Source: Candidatus Blackburnbacteria bacterium (GTDB lineage: Bacteria > Patescibacteriota > Microgenomatia > UBA8517 > UBA10165). Taken from it: a stretch of DNA of 48,320 bases. Both the position numbers and the translations under genes were made by a program. Shown here one piece after another: positions 15,421 through 22,551 of this stretch; positions within the stretch are counted from its first letter, which is position 1, and the number at the start of each line of letters is the position of its first letter. Location of the stretch: assembly GCA_016183565.1 (NCBI GenBank), contig JACPEJ010000001.1:178257-226576 (forward strand), written 5' to 3'. The notes below the pieces were generated by a model. It was given only the letters and a program-made list of their open reading frames with translations. It was not told where the DNA came from and did no database searches.

Positions 15421-17736
15421 ATGTCATCTAAGATTACAACACAAGAAATAGAGATAGGTGGACGAATACTTACACTTGAACAAGGTCGATTTGCAGAGCA
15501 AGCAAATTCTTCGATTGTTGCTCGTTATGGTGATACGATGGTTTTGGCAACTGTTGTTGCTGCGCCCCTCTTACAGGAACTAGATTATTTTCCTCTAACT
15601 GTTGATTATGTAGAACGGCTTTATGCTGGAGGAAGGATAAAAGGTAGTCGTTGGGTCAAACGCGAAGGACGGCCTCTGGATGAGCACATTTTGAACGCAA
15701 GATTAATAGATCGGTCTATTCGACCGCTTTTTCCAAAATCGTACAAAAAAGAAGTTCAAGTTGTTGCTACTGTTCTTTCTGTTGATTTGGAAAACGATCC
15801 TTCGGTTTTGGCGATGATTGCTGTGTCTGCTGCTCTTGCGACTTCTAGTATTCCTTGGGATGGACCAGTAGGTTCTGTTCGAGTTGGTCTTGTTGAGAAT
15901 GTTTATGTTGTGAATCCTGTTGAGTCAGAGTCTAAATTTTCTGATCTTGATCTTGTTGTGACAGGCAACGAGGATGCGATTTTTATGATCGAAGCTGGGG
16001 CACGGCAAGTGCCGGAAGATAGGGTTCTTGGGGCACTTGAATTTGGACAGAAGGAAGCACAAAAGATAATTTCAGGTATAAAGGAGTTGGTAAATAAAGT
16101 TGGTCGAGAAAAAGAGAAGTTTGAGGAAGTTGTGGACCCTCAATTGGCGAGAGCTATTGAAAGTAAGTTTGGTAAAACCATTGAGGATTTTGCACGAGCT
16201 AATGCTCAAAAAGAGTTTGCTGATTCGCAGGAAATAAAAAAAGCCATATCCGAAGAAACAGGAGAGGTAAAGGCTTCGATTGTTTCAGCAATATTTGAAA
16301 AGGTAATGCGGCAAAAGATTCGGGATATAATTCTTTCTGGGAGTAGGCTCGATGGGCGAAAGCAGGATGAAGTAAGGCCTATATCAACTACAGTTGGAGT
16401 ATTGCCGAGAACTCATGGATCAGCAGTTTTTCAAAGGGGTCAGACTCAAGTTTTAACTGCAACAACTTTGGGTGCTCCTAGTTTGGAGCAAACAATAGAA
16501 TCAGCAACAGGAGAGGAAGCTAAAAGGTATATACACCACTACTCCATGCCTCCCTATTCAGTAGGAGAGACGGGTAGAATTGGTGCTCCTTCCAGACGAG
16601 AGATAGGACACGGTGCTTTGGCAGAACGTGCACTATTGGCGGTTGTTCCTTCAGAAGAAAAGTTCCCTTATACAATTCAGGTGGTTTCTGAGGTTATGTC
16701 TTCGAATGGTTCGACTAGTATGGCATCAGTTTGTGCATCAACAATGTCTTTGATGGATGCGGGTGTTCCGATTGAGTCTCCGGTTGCGGGTGTTGCGATG
16801 GGGTTGGTAATAGAGGGCGATAAAGTTGTAGTTTTGACTGACATATTGGGAGTAGAGGATGGTGCGGGAGATATGGACTTTAAAGTTGCAGGAACTTCCC
16901 AGGGAGTTACTGCAATTCAGTTGGATGTTAAGACTCCTAAATTAACACTGAAGGTTCTAGAAAAGGCTTTGGAGCAAGCTCGTGAGGGGAGACTTTTTAT
17001 TCTTGATAAGATTCTTGCTACGATTGATCAACCTCGATCTACTACTTCAACTTATGCTCCGAAGATTGCGGTTGTGAAGATCCCAGTTGAAAAAATTGGG
17101 GAGTTGATAGGTCCAGGTGGTAGGGTTATAAGGAAAATCATGGCGGATACAGGTACGCAAATTGATATTGAGGATGATGGTGTAGTAACGATTTCTGGTG
17201 TAGATCAGGATTCTGTAGATCAAGCAAGGGAACGAGTCGAAGGATTGACTAAGGAAGTTCAAGCTGGGGAGATATATGACGGAGAAGTTGTGAGGATTCA
17301 GCCTTTTGGAGCGTTTGTACAAATTCTTCCAGGTAAAGATGGCTTGGTACATGTTTCTGATATGGCGGAGGGGTATGTTGAAGATCCTAGTAATGTTGTG
17401 CAGTTGGGAGATAAGGTAAAGGTTAGGGTTAAAGAGATAGATAATCTTGGTCGAATAAACCTCTCGATGCGGATGGATCCGGGACGAGACAGAGAAGGAG
17501 AGGGGCGGGGTCACTTTGCCCGACGTCAGACGACATCGGGCTTTGCTGGGCACCAGTCGGCGCCCGGCTTTGGTGGAGGTATGGCAAGGCAAGGAAGGGA
17601 AAGACGGTTTGGGGGTCGGCGAGAAGAAGGTCGGGGTCGAGGGGAGAAGCGTGAAGGAGTAGAAGGACGCAGAGAAGGTCCTGGTGGTCCTCATTTTCCA
17701 GCCTCCCGGCTTGTTCCTTCAAAGAGAAGGTTTTAG
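15421..17736 (+). CDS. pnp: Polyribonucleotide nucleotidyltransferase (PNPase)
   Basis: This 771-aa phosphorolytic 3'-5' exoribonuclease has two RNase PH domains (first about 1-220, second about 310-540) with the linker helical domain between them. The second contains GRIGAPSRREIGHGALAERAL, EVMSSNGSTSMASVCASTMSLMDAGVPI and DILGVEDGAGDMDFKVAGT, with the catalytic Asp pair. KH domain: KIPVEKIGELIGPGGRVIRKIMADTGTQIDIEDDG (about 553). S1 domain: AGEIYDGEVVRIQPFGAFVQILPGKDGLVHVSDMA (about 618). The last ~75 residues are Arg/Gly-rich, probably RNA-binding, and include two tandem 27-bp hairpin repeats (17518-17571). Confidence 0.98.
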   Translation: MSSKITTQEIEIGGRILTLEQGRFAEQANSSIVARYGDTMVLATVVAAPLLQELDYFPLTVDYVERLYAGGRIKGSRWVKREGRPLDEHILNARLIDRSIRPLFPKSYKKEVQVVATVLSVDLENDPSVLAMIAVSAALATSSIPWDGPVGSVRVGLVENVYVVNPVESESKFSDLDLVVTGNEDAIFMIEAGARQVPEDRVLGALEFGQKEAQKIISGIKELVNKVGREKEKFEEVVDPQLARAIESKFGKTIEDFARANAQKEFADSQEIKKAISEETGEVKASIVSAIFEKVMRQKIRDIILSGSRLDGRKQDEVRPISTTVGVLPRTHGSAVFQRGQTQVLTATTLGAPSLEQTIESATGEEAKRYIHHYSMPPYSVGETGRIGAPSRREIGHGALAERALLAVVPSEEKFPYTIQVVSEVMSSNGSTSMASVCASTMSLMDAGVPIESPVAGVAMGLVIEGDKVVVLTDILGVEDGAGDMDFKVAGTSQGVTAIQLDVKTPKLTLKVLEKALEQAREGRLFILDKILATIDQPRSTTSTYAPKIAVVKIPVEKIGELIGPGGRVIRKIMADTGTQIDIEDDGVVTISGVDQDSVDQARERVEGLTKEVQAGEIYDGEVVRIQPFGAFVQILPGKDGLVHVSDMAEGYVEDPSNVVQLGDKVKVRVKEIDNLGRINLSMRMDPGRDREGEGRGHFARRQTTSGFAGHQSAPGFGGGMARQGRERRFGGRREEGRGRGEKREGVEGRREGPGGPHFPASRLVPSKRRF
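17518..17571 (+). repeat. Two tandem 27-bp hairpin units inside the pnp tail
   Basis: Unit 1 has arms 17518-17527 and 17532-17541 and unit 2 has arms 17545-17554 and 17559-17568. Each is a 10-nt stem with one mismatch at position 7 and a 4-nt loop, followed by TTT. The arms differ in sequence between the units but stay paired. They encode ARRQTTSGF and AGHQSAPGF. Confidence 0.75.
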
Positions 17737-17752
17737 AACAAGCTTTTCATTG

Positions 17753-17761
17753 TGCTAGAAT
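17753..17761 (+). promoter_or_regulatory. Extended -10 promoter of the VTT-domain gene
   Basis: TGC-TAGAAT lies 9 nt before the GTG start at 17771. No clear -35 is needed with this extended -10. A nearly leaderless mRNA is predicted. Confidence 0.5.
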
Positions 17762-17770
17762 TGACCTAGA

Positions 17771-18421
17771 GTGGTTTCAAAGTTTAAGTTTAACTGGCGA
17801 AAGGTTCTTCTTGTTGCTTCGTTTGTGACTCCTTTTATTGTTTTAGCTTTGGCAGCAAGAGGCGTTTCTTCTGAGCATGCTAATATTTGGATTCAGAAAG
17901 CAGGGGCTTGGGGACCGGTTGTTTATGTGTTTGCGATGCTCTCGACTTTTATTTTTGCCCCACTTTCGGGGTCTCCAGTTCTTTTTGCTGGATTTTTTGC
18001 TTTCAAAAGTAAGGTCATTTGGTTTACTTTTGTGGCGGCGTTTTTGGCTTCAGTAATCAATTTTTGGATTGCTAGGCGCTGGGGGAGAGATATTACGGAA
18101 AGATTGGTTGGGGGGGATAATATAAAGAAGATTGATAAAATTGAACGAGAATACGGTTTGATAATGTTGGTGTTTTTAAGACTGTTTCAGGGAGGTATAC
18201 ATGAGTTCGTTTCGTATGCTGCAGGTCTTACTCGTATGAAGTTTTCCAGTTATGTGATAGTGTCCACAGTTAGCATGATTCCGGGCTCTGTTCTTTGGTA
18301 TTATCTTTCTTTTCAAACAGACAGCATAGTTTCATTTTCTGTGCTTAATTTTAGTCTCACGATTTTTTTTGCTGGTTTATTTATAGTTTTTGTGTTTTTG
18401 CTCAAGATTGTGAGAAAATGA
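17771..18421 (+). CDS. VTT-domain (DedA/TVP38-like) membrane protein
   Basis: This 216-aa protein has about five hydrophobic segments. The central part (PLSGSPVLFAGFFAFKSKVIWFTFVAAFLASVINFWIARRWGRDI) and FLRLFQGGIHEFVSYAAGLTRMKFSSYVIVSTVSMIPGSVLWYYLS match the VTT/SNARE-associated (DedA-like) domain. These are re-entrant loop membrane proteins thought to move or scramble lipids such as undecaprenyl phosphate or phospholipids. The substrate cannot be told here. Lon-like gene 18426 follows after 4 nt, so the two are probably co-transcribed. Confidence 0.8.
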   Translation: MVSKFKFNWRKVLLVASFVTPFIVLALAARGVSSEHANIWIQKAGAWGPVVYVFAMLSTFIFAPLSGSPVLFAGFFAFKSKVIWFTFVAAFLASVINFWIARRWGRDITERLVGGDNIKKIDKIEREYGLIMLVFLRLFQGGIHEFVSYAAGLTRMKFSSYVIVSTVSMIPGSVLWYYLSFQTDSIVSFSVLNFSLTIFFAGLFIVFVFLLKIVRK

Positions 18422-18425
18422 GTAT

Positions 18426-19622
18426 ATGCCAGTCCAAACTCCCAGTGAGCGGATAGCTTTCTTGCGGGATAGAGTCAAGTCGGCAACGCTTCCTCAGGAC
18501 CTTGCTGATGGTGTTATTGCGCGTTTGGATAGGCTATCTGAAACTGTTGAGCTAGGGAGTATTTTTGATGATCTTGATAGAATTGGTGCCTACGTTGATT
18601 GGATAGTTAATCTTCCCTGGCGGGTGCGCAGTGAGGACACTTTAGATTTGGTAAGAGCAAAGCAGGTTTTGGACAAGAATCACTATGGTTTGGAAGAGAT
18701 AAAAAACAGGATTTTGGAGTTTGTTGCTGTGATAAGACTGAGCAGAGATAGAGATAAAACAAATCAGAATTTGTCTTCAACTGACGTAGCAGATCATTCC
18801 CTTCGGGAATGGAAAACAAATCAGAATTTGTCTTCAACTGACGTAGCAGATCATTCCCTTCGGGAATGGAAAACAAATCAGAATTTGTCTTCAACTGCGT
18901 ATAGAGAAGGAGTGGTACATGCGCCAATATTGTGCTTTGTTGGGTTGGTGGGGACTGGAAAGACCACAATTGCCTATTCGGTTGCAGAGGCGTTGGGTAG
19001 AAAAATTGCTAGGATTCCATTTGGGGGGATGGGGAGTTCTTTGGATCTTAGGGGGCAGTCTCGAGTACATTTGGAGGCTGAGCCAGGACAGATTATAAAG
19101 GTGATTCGCAAAGTTGGGTTTAAAAATCCAGTGGTACTTCTTGATGAGATAGATAGAGTTTCGGATGAGGCACGTTCCTCAATAATGGGATTTCTTCTTG
19201 AGCTTTTAGATCCTGAGCAAAACCATGCTTTCCAAGATTATTTTATAGACTATCCTTTTGATTTGTCTGAAGTATTATTTATTGCAACTGCTAATAACAC
19301 TACGAATATTTCGACGGCTGTTTTGGATAGGCTTGAGGTTATTCAGATGCCTTCATATACTGATGAAGAGAAGATTAACATAGGAAAAAATTACATGCTT
19401 CCAAGGGTTATAGAGGAAAGTGGTCTGCCCAGCGAAGTTATCCACATAGATGATGAGGTGTGGCCTCTTATTGTGCGACCCTTGGGGTATGATGCGGGGA
19501 TGAGGACTTTGGAGCGGACGATTGAAGGTATAATAAGAAAGGTGGCAAGAGAGTTTGTAGAAGGAAAAACGAGTAAAGTAATTATTACTCCACAGAATGT
19601 AAGACAATATCTTCCTGTGTAG
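18426..19622 (+). CDS. Lon-like AAA+ ATPase lacking the protease and N-terminal substrate domains
   Basis: This 398-aa protein starts in the helical region preceding the Lon AAA+ module (VDWIVNLPWRVRSEDTLDLVRAKQVLDKNHYGLEEIKNRILEF). Walker A is GLVGTGKTT (about residue 172), Walker B VVLLDEID (about 237), sensor 1 IATANN, and the sensor 2-like segment GYDAGMRTLERTIEGIIRKVA. It stops just after the alpha domain, so the Ser-Lys protease domain of Lon is absent, and so is the LON N-terminal domain. Between AVIRL and PILCFVG, where Lon has a short linker, are 2.5 copies of a 57-bp repeat adding about 47 residues. It may be an unfoldase or an adaptor ATPase; its partner is unknown. The reading frame is intact, so this is unlikely to be simple decay. 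Confidence 0.85.
   Translation: MPVQTPSERIAFLRDRVKSATLPQDLADGVIARLDRLSETVELGSIFDDLDRIGAYVDWIVNLPWRVRSEDTLDLVRAKQVLDKNHYGLEEIKNRILEFVAVIRLSRDRDKTNQNLSSTDVADHSLREWKTNQNLSSTDVADHSLREWKTNQNLSSTAYREGVVHAPILCFVGLVGTGKTTIAYSVAEALGRKIARIPFGGMGSSLDLRGQSRVHLEAEPGQIIKVIRKVGFKNPVVLLDEIDRVSDEARSSIMGFLLELLDPEQNHAFQDYFIDYPFDLSEVLFIATANNTTNISTAVLDRLEVIQMPSYTDEEKINIGKNYMLPRVIEESGLPSEVIHIDDEVWPLIVRPLGYDAGMRTLERTIEGIIRKVAREFVEGKTSKVIITPQNVRQYLPV
18756..18897 (+). repeat. In-frame 57-bp tandem repeat inside the Lon-like gene
   Basis: Two complete identical 57-bp units (18756-18812 and 18813-18869) and a 28-bp third (18870-18897). Each unit carries two small palindromes, ACAAAT-CAGA-ATTTGT and ATTCCC-TTC-GGGAAT. 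57 bp is 19 codons, so the frame is kept (KTNQNLSSTDVADHSLREW per unit). Confidence 0.97.
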
Positions 19623-19634
19623 CAAGTTTATCTA

Positions 19635-20123
19635 ATGAGAGTTCTTGTTATTTCCGACACTCACGACAATGTTTTTGCACTTAAACATGTATTAGGGTTT
19701 GCGAGAGCCCAAAATATGGAAGCTATTATACATTGTGGTGATTGGGCTAGTGCTCATGTAGTGCGTATTGTACTTGAGGCAGATATACCTTTATATGGGG
19801 TAATGGGAAATGCGGACGAAGCACGTGCGGGTGAGATTTGGCCACTTTTGGAGAGGGCGAATGCAAAACAGGATGTTTTAGAGTTTGAGTTAGATGGTAG
19901 AAGGGTAGCGATGGCTCATAAATCATACGACCTTACAGAGCAGATAAAATCTGGTGAGTTTGATGTTATATTTTATGGGCATTTTCATATGAGGGCTGTG
20001 GTTAAGAAGTATGGGGAAACTTTAATTGTAAATCCTGGGGCGTTGGGAAAGACCACAAAGCCTTCTTTTGCTGTGTACGATACGAAGACAAATTCAGCAA
20101 CGATAATTGAAGTTCCTTTCTAA
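19635..20123 (+). CDS. YfcE/MJ0936-type metallophosphoesterase
   Basis: This 162-aa protein has the calcineurin-like metal-binding motifs in order: ISDTHDN (D-x-H), HCGDWAS (GD), GVMGNADEA (GN-x-D), MAHKSY (H), YGHFHM (GHxH). These coordinate two divalent metals for hydrolysis of phosphodiesters. Length and motif order match the compact MJ0936/YfcE family, often annotated as 2',3'- or cyclic-nucleotide phosphodiesterase-like. The true substrate is unknown. It lies 12 nt after the Lon-like gene and probably shares its transcript. Confidence 0.9.
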   Translation: MRVLVISDTHDNVFALKHVLGFARAQNMEAIIHCGDWASAHVVRIVLEADIPLYGVMGNADEARAGEIWPLLERANAKQDVLEFELDGRRVAMAHKSYDLTEQIKSGEFDVIFYGHFHMRAVVKKYGETLIVNPGALGKTTKPSFAVYDTKTNSATIIEVPF

Positions 20124-20124
20124 T

Positions 20125-20153
20125 TTGACAATTTTTGGGTGTTGCGCGATTAT
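20125..20153 (+). promoter_or_regulatory. Promoter of the secreted PsbP-like gene
   Basis: Perfect TTGACA (20125-20130), a 17-nt spacer and GATTAT (20148-20153), which ends 6 nt before the ATG at 20160. A leaderless transcript is predicted. Confidence 0.6.
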
Positions 20154-20159
20154 TAATTT

Positions 20160-20741
20160 ATGAGGTTTAACCGCCAGAAAGGTTTTGCATCGATTTTAAT
20201 TTTGTTAGTGGTTGTGATTCTTGCTGTTGTGGTGTATGTTGCAGTTCCCAAGCCAGGTGGGATTGAATATATTAAGAAGCAGCTAACTTGGCCGAGGCCA
20301 ACTCCTACGCCTACTCCCCCGCCAGGGTGTTCTTACCAAGAGGTCCAATGTGTAAAAGCTCCTTGTGATCCTGTTTTGCTTTGTACGGATTACCTCCGAC
20401 CGACTGCAACTACTGATGAGACTGCGGGTTGGAAAACTTATACAAACCCTAAGTATCTATATGAATTCAAGTATCCTCAAACTTGGCAATTAATTGTTGA
20501 CCCAAAGACAGAGGGAAGAGAAGTTAGTATAAAATCCCCAAACGAGGAGTTGATTCACGCAGTGGTATTTAGTGGGGAAGATGATAGTCAAAACAATTCT
20601 CATAGAAGGACTTTTCATTTAAAGGACAGTGGTTATCTTCTTTTCACATATGTCGAATGTGATGGTCCAGGGTGTGGGTCTGGCAAGTTGGACATTCTCA
20701 CATTTAGCAAAATCTTTTCCACTTTTAAATTCATAGACTAA
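20160..20741 (+). CDS. Secreted PsbP-like domain protein with Cys pair motif
   Basis: This 193-aa protein has an N-terminal membrane anchor (residues 8-30: GFASILILLVVVILAVVVYVAV), a PTPTPTPPP linker and a small Cys motif (GCSYQEVQCVKAPCDPVLLC) that recurs in secreted proteins of candidate-phyla genomes. A C-terminal domain starts WKTYTNPKYLYEFKYPQTWQL and ends TFSKIFSTFKFID. The W-x-x-Y-x-N/D-x-x-Y-x-F-x-Y-P-x-x-W pattern is that of PsbP-like domains, and the same pattern is seen in the protein at 29091-29720. It is probably extracytoplasmic. Function unknown. Confidence 0.75.
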   Translation: MRFNRQKGFASILILLVVVILAVVVYVAVPKPGGIEYIKKQLTWPRPTPTPTPPPGCSYQEVQCVKAPCDPVLLCTDYLRPTATTDETAGWKTYTNPKYLYEFKYPQTWQLIVDPKTEGREVSIKSPNEELIHAVVFSGEDDSQNNSHRRTFHLKDSGYLLFTYVECDGPGCGSGKLDILTFSKIFSTFKFID

Positions 20742-20756
20742 GTTAGGGAAGAAAAA

Positions 20757-21038
20757 TTAGAGGTTAGTTATATCTGTGTCTACTTCTTTGAAGTCGGTTT
20801 CGAGGTCCTCGATATTTATTGAATTAAGTTCTATGTTCAATTCATCTACGGTTTGGTTGGCTGTTGGTTTTGTTGTGTTAGGAGAAATATGTTGTTGCAA
20901 GTTTTGCTTTAACCCAAGGGATGGGAGTACCCTATCCCACAGTCCTAGATAGGACGAAACTGCGAAGGCAACGACGAATAATAGTACTAATAGTAACGCT
21001 AATAGACTTGTATTACCTTTTTGTAACTTATTAGTCAT
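20757..21038 (-). CDS. Small single-span membrane protein
   Basis: This 93-aa protein starts at the ATG at 21038, which overlaps the stop of the upstream gene (ATGACTAA). AAGGAG lies about 9 nt upstream. It has one membrane segment (LLALLLVLLFVVAFAVSSYLGL, about residues 12-33) and an Asn/Thr-rich polar tail with a short acidic repeat-like end (ELNSINIEDLETDFKEVDTDI). No family is recognised. Translational coupling suggests it works with the secreted coiled-coil protein upstream. Confidence 0.7.
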   Translation of the reverse strand: MTNKLQKGNTSLLALLLVLLFVVAFAVSSYLGLWDRVLPSLGLKQNLQQHISPNTTKPTANQTVDELNIELNSINIEDLETDFKEVDTDITNL

Positions 21039-21783
21039 TTTCGCTTTCTCCTTGCCCTGAGCTAGTCGAAGGGTCTTTTGTTGTTGCTGCGACTCGGATT
21101 GCATTTGCTACTTCTTGTTTAGCTTCGATGACTTTTTGTCGCACTGCCTTTAGGTCTTTGAAAAGACTGTTTCTGGTTGATTTTACATCTGTTCTGATGC
21201 TAGATTCACTTGAGATGTTAAGAGAGTAATCTTTGGCTGCTTGTGCTTCAACAGCGGCTTTTGCTTCTGTTATGGCATTCTTTGCTTTTTGGATTGCAGT
21301 ATGTAGCGCAGTTGTGTCTTTTCCATTCTTGGCGGTATTTTCCACCCTTTCTGCGAGTCTATCCAAGATTTCTGATGTTTTATCAAGGTACTTTGCCATT
21401 TGAGAAGTTTGCTTCTCGTTTATTCTCGTGAGCGTTTCGTTGAGTTTTTCTGTGAGTTTAGCTTTCTTTTGGTTTTTGAATTCCTCAAGCTTTTTTGTGA
21501 GTGTCGCTTTTCTTTCTTCACGAGTTTTTCTTGCTTCAGCGGTTCTTTCTTCAACGTTTTTTAGGTACTCGCTTCTTTGCTCAAGTGGTGTTCCTTTTAG
21601 GCTTTCTATTCTTTCTTGGATTCTTACTCTTAAACTTTCTGCTTCTCCGGAAGCCTGTTCGTTTTTCTGGTTTACATTTTCTGTTCTTCTTTGAGAGAGA
21701 TTTGATTCGGCAAGGATAGGAGTAACTAACAGAATAGTTAAGAGTATTAGGGAGATTCCAATGGTTGTAATCTTGTAGTTCAC
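21031..21783 (-). CDS. Secreted coiled-coil protein
   Basis: This 250-aa protein has a GTG start and a cleavable-looking signal peptide (ITTIGISLILLTILLVTPILAES). The rest is almost entirely charged alpha-helix (about residues 35-215), rich in Glu, Lys, Arg and Ala (RVRIQERIESLKGTPLEQRSEYLKNVEERTAEARKTREERK). It is probably a long extracytoplasmic coiled coil. The C-terminal DPSTSSGQGES is encoded by a dispersed palindromic repeat (21050-21075). No enzymatic motif is seen. Its promoter gives an almost leaderless transcript. Confidence 0.75.
   Translation of the reverse strand: MNYKITTIGISLILLTILLVTPILAESNLSQRRTENVNQKNEQASGEAESLRVRIQERIESLKGTPLEQRSEYLKNVEERTAEARKTREERKATLTKKLEEFKNQKKAKLTEKLNETLTRINEKQTSQMAKYLDKTSEILDRLAERVENTAKNGKDTTALHTAIQKAKNAITEAKAAVEAQAAKDYSLNISSESSIRTDVKSTRNSLFKDLKAVRQKVIEAKQEVANAIRVAATTKDPSTSSGQGESEND
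21050..21075. repeat. Dispersed AGCTAGTCGAAGG-type short repeat
   Basis: The 26-bp segment reads, on the minus strand, GACCCTTCGACTAGCTCAGG followed by GCAAGG. The TTCGACTAGCTCA core is shared with the 24-bp tandem units at 33551-33640. It sits at the very 3' end of the coiled-coil gene and encodes the DPSTSSGQG tail. Confidence 0.75.
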
Positions 21784-21791
21784 TACATTAT

Positions 21792-21820
21792 ATTAAACAC
21801 TAAGGATGCAAGTAAGTCAA
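21792..21820 (-). promoter_or_regulatory. Promoter of the coiled-coil gene
   Basis: On the minus strand there is TTGACT (21815-21820), a 17-nt spacer and TTTAAT (21792-21797). The -10 ends 8 nt before the GTG start. Confidence 0.55.
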
Positions 21821-21841
21821 CGTATACTGCTCTCTGATTTT

Positions 21842-21850
21842 TGGTAAAAT
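21842..21850 (+). promoter_or_regulatory. Extended -10 promoter of the uracil-DNA glycosylase gene
   Basis: TGG-TAAAAT lies 11 nt before the ATG at 21862. An AAAGG lies between them, so a very short leader with a Shine-Dalgarno sequence is possible. Confidence 0.45.
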
Positions 21851-21861
21851 ACAAAGGTTAT

Positions 21862-22476
21862 ATGGATAAAGTAGAGGAACTTCAAAAGCTTAAGAAGGAA
21901 ATGGAGGAGGACAAAAGTCTTCCATTGAGGGAAGGTGCAACACAGCTGGTTTTTGGGGAGGGGAATCCTGATGCAGAGATTTACTGTGCTGGAGAAGCTC
22001 CAGGATACCACGAAGACCAGCAAGGTAGGCCATTTGTTGGACAGGCAGGTCAGCTTCTAAATAGGACATTGGGAACTATTGGATTAAAACGGGAAGATGT
22101 TTATATTTCCAATGTTGTTCGTTTTAGACCGCCAAGTAATCGGGATCCACAACCCACTGAGATTGCTGCTTTTCAGCCCTATGTTGATCGCGAGATAAAG
22201 ATAATTGATCCTAAGGTTATAGTTACTCTTGGTAGATTTTCGATGAACAAGTTTCTTCCGGGTGAGATGATTTCAAGGGTTCACGGACGCCCCAGGAAAG
22301 TGACATGGCATGGGTGTGGTGTTACAATAGTTCCAATGTATCACCCTGCGGCTGCTCTTCGCTCACCTCAAGTTATGCAAGAGTTTCAAGAAGATTTCAA
22401 AAAGTTGCCACAAATTTTGGATGAAGCTAAAAAGGAAGAGAGGGAAGAGAAGAGAGAGCAGATGAACCTGTTATAA
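21862..22476 (+). CDS. Family 4-like uracil-DNA glycosylase without Fe-S cysteines
   Basis: This 204-aa protein removes uracil from DNA by cleaving the glycosidic bond. Motif 1 is GEAPGYHEDQQGRPFVGQAGQLLNRTL (about residue 40), motif 2 NVVRFRPPSNRDPQPTEIAAF, motif 3 MYHPAAALRSP (about 160). In family 4/5 enzymes four Cys bind a 4Fe-4S cluster: a CxxC before L-x-x-G-x-T near the N-terminus, one in N-V-x-x-C-R-P-P and one in E-I-x-x-C-x-P. Here the first pair is replaced by DKSLPL, and the other two are both Phe (VRFRPP, AAFQPY). The basic/acidic C-terminal tail is low complexity. The ATG at 21862 is preferred to an upstream TTG that lies inside the promoter. Confidence 0.88.
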   Translation: MDKVEELQKLKKEMEEDKSLPLREGATQLVFGEGNPDAEIYCAGEAPGYHEDQQGRPFVGQAGQLLNRTLGTIGLKREDVYISNVVRFRPPSNRDPQPTEIAAFQPYVDREIKIIDPKVIVTLGRFSMNKFLPGEMISRVHGRPRKVTWHGCGVTIVPMYHPAAALRSPQVMQEFQEDFKKLPQILDEAKKEEREEKREQMNLL

Positions 22477-22551
22477 TTTTCAATTTTCAATTTACAATTT
22501 TCATTGAATTTTCAATGATCCAATTTTCAAATTAAAAACTAAAATTTCAAT
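22477..22551. repeat. AT-rich imperfect palindromic spacer before the RNase J gene
   Basis: A 75-bp tract of CAATTTTCAATTTACAATTT-type sequence, including CATTG-AATTTT-CAATG. TAAAAT at 22540-22545 lies 6 nt before the ATG and could serve as a -10. Similar tracts precede the genes at 32651 and 47763. Confidence 0.7.

Noticed and set aside
17047-17694. Long minus-strand open frame opposite pnp
   Set aside because: It lies wholly opposite the pnp KH/S1 region, its product is low-complexity and it has no recognisable motif. It is an antisense shadow.
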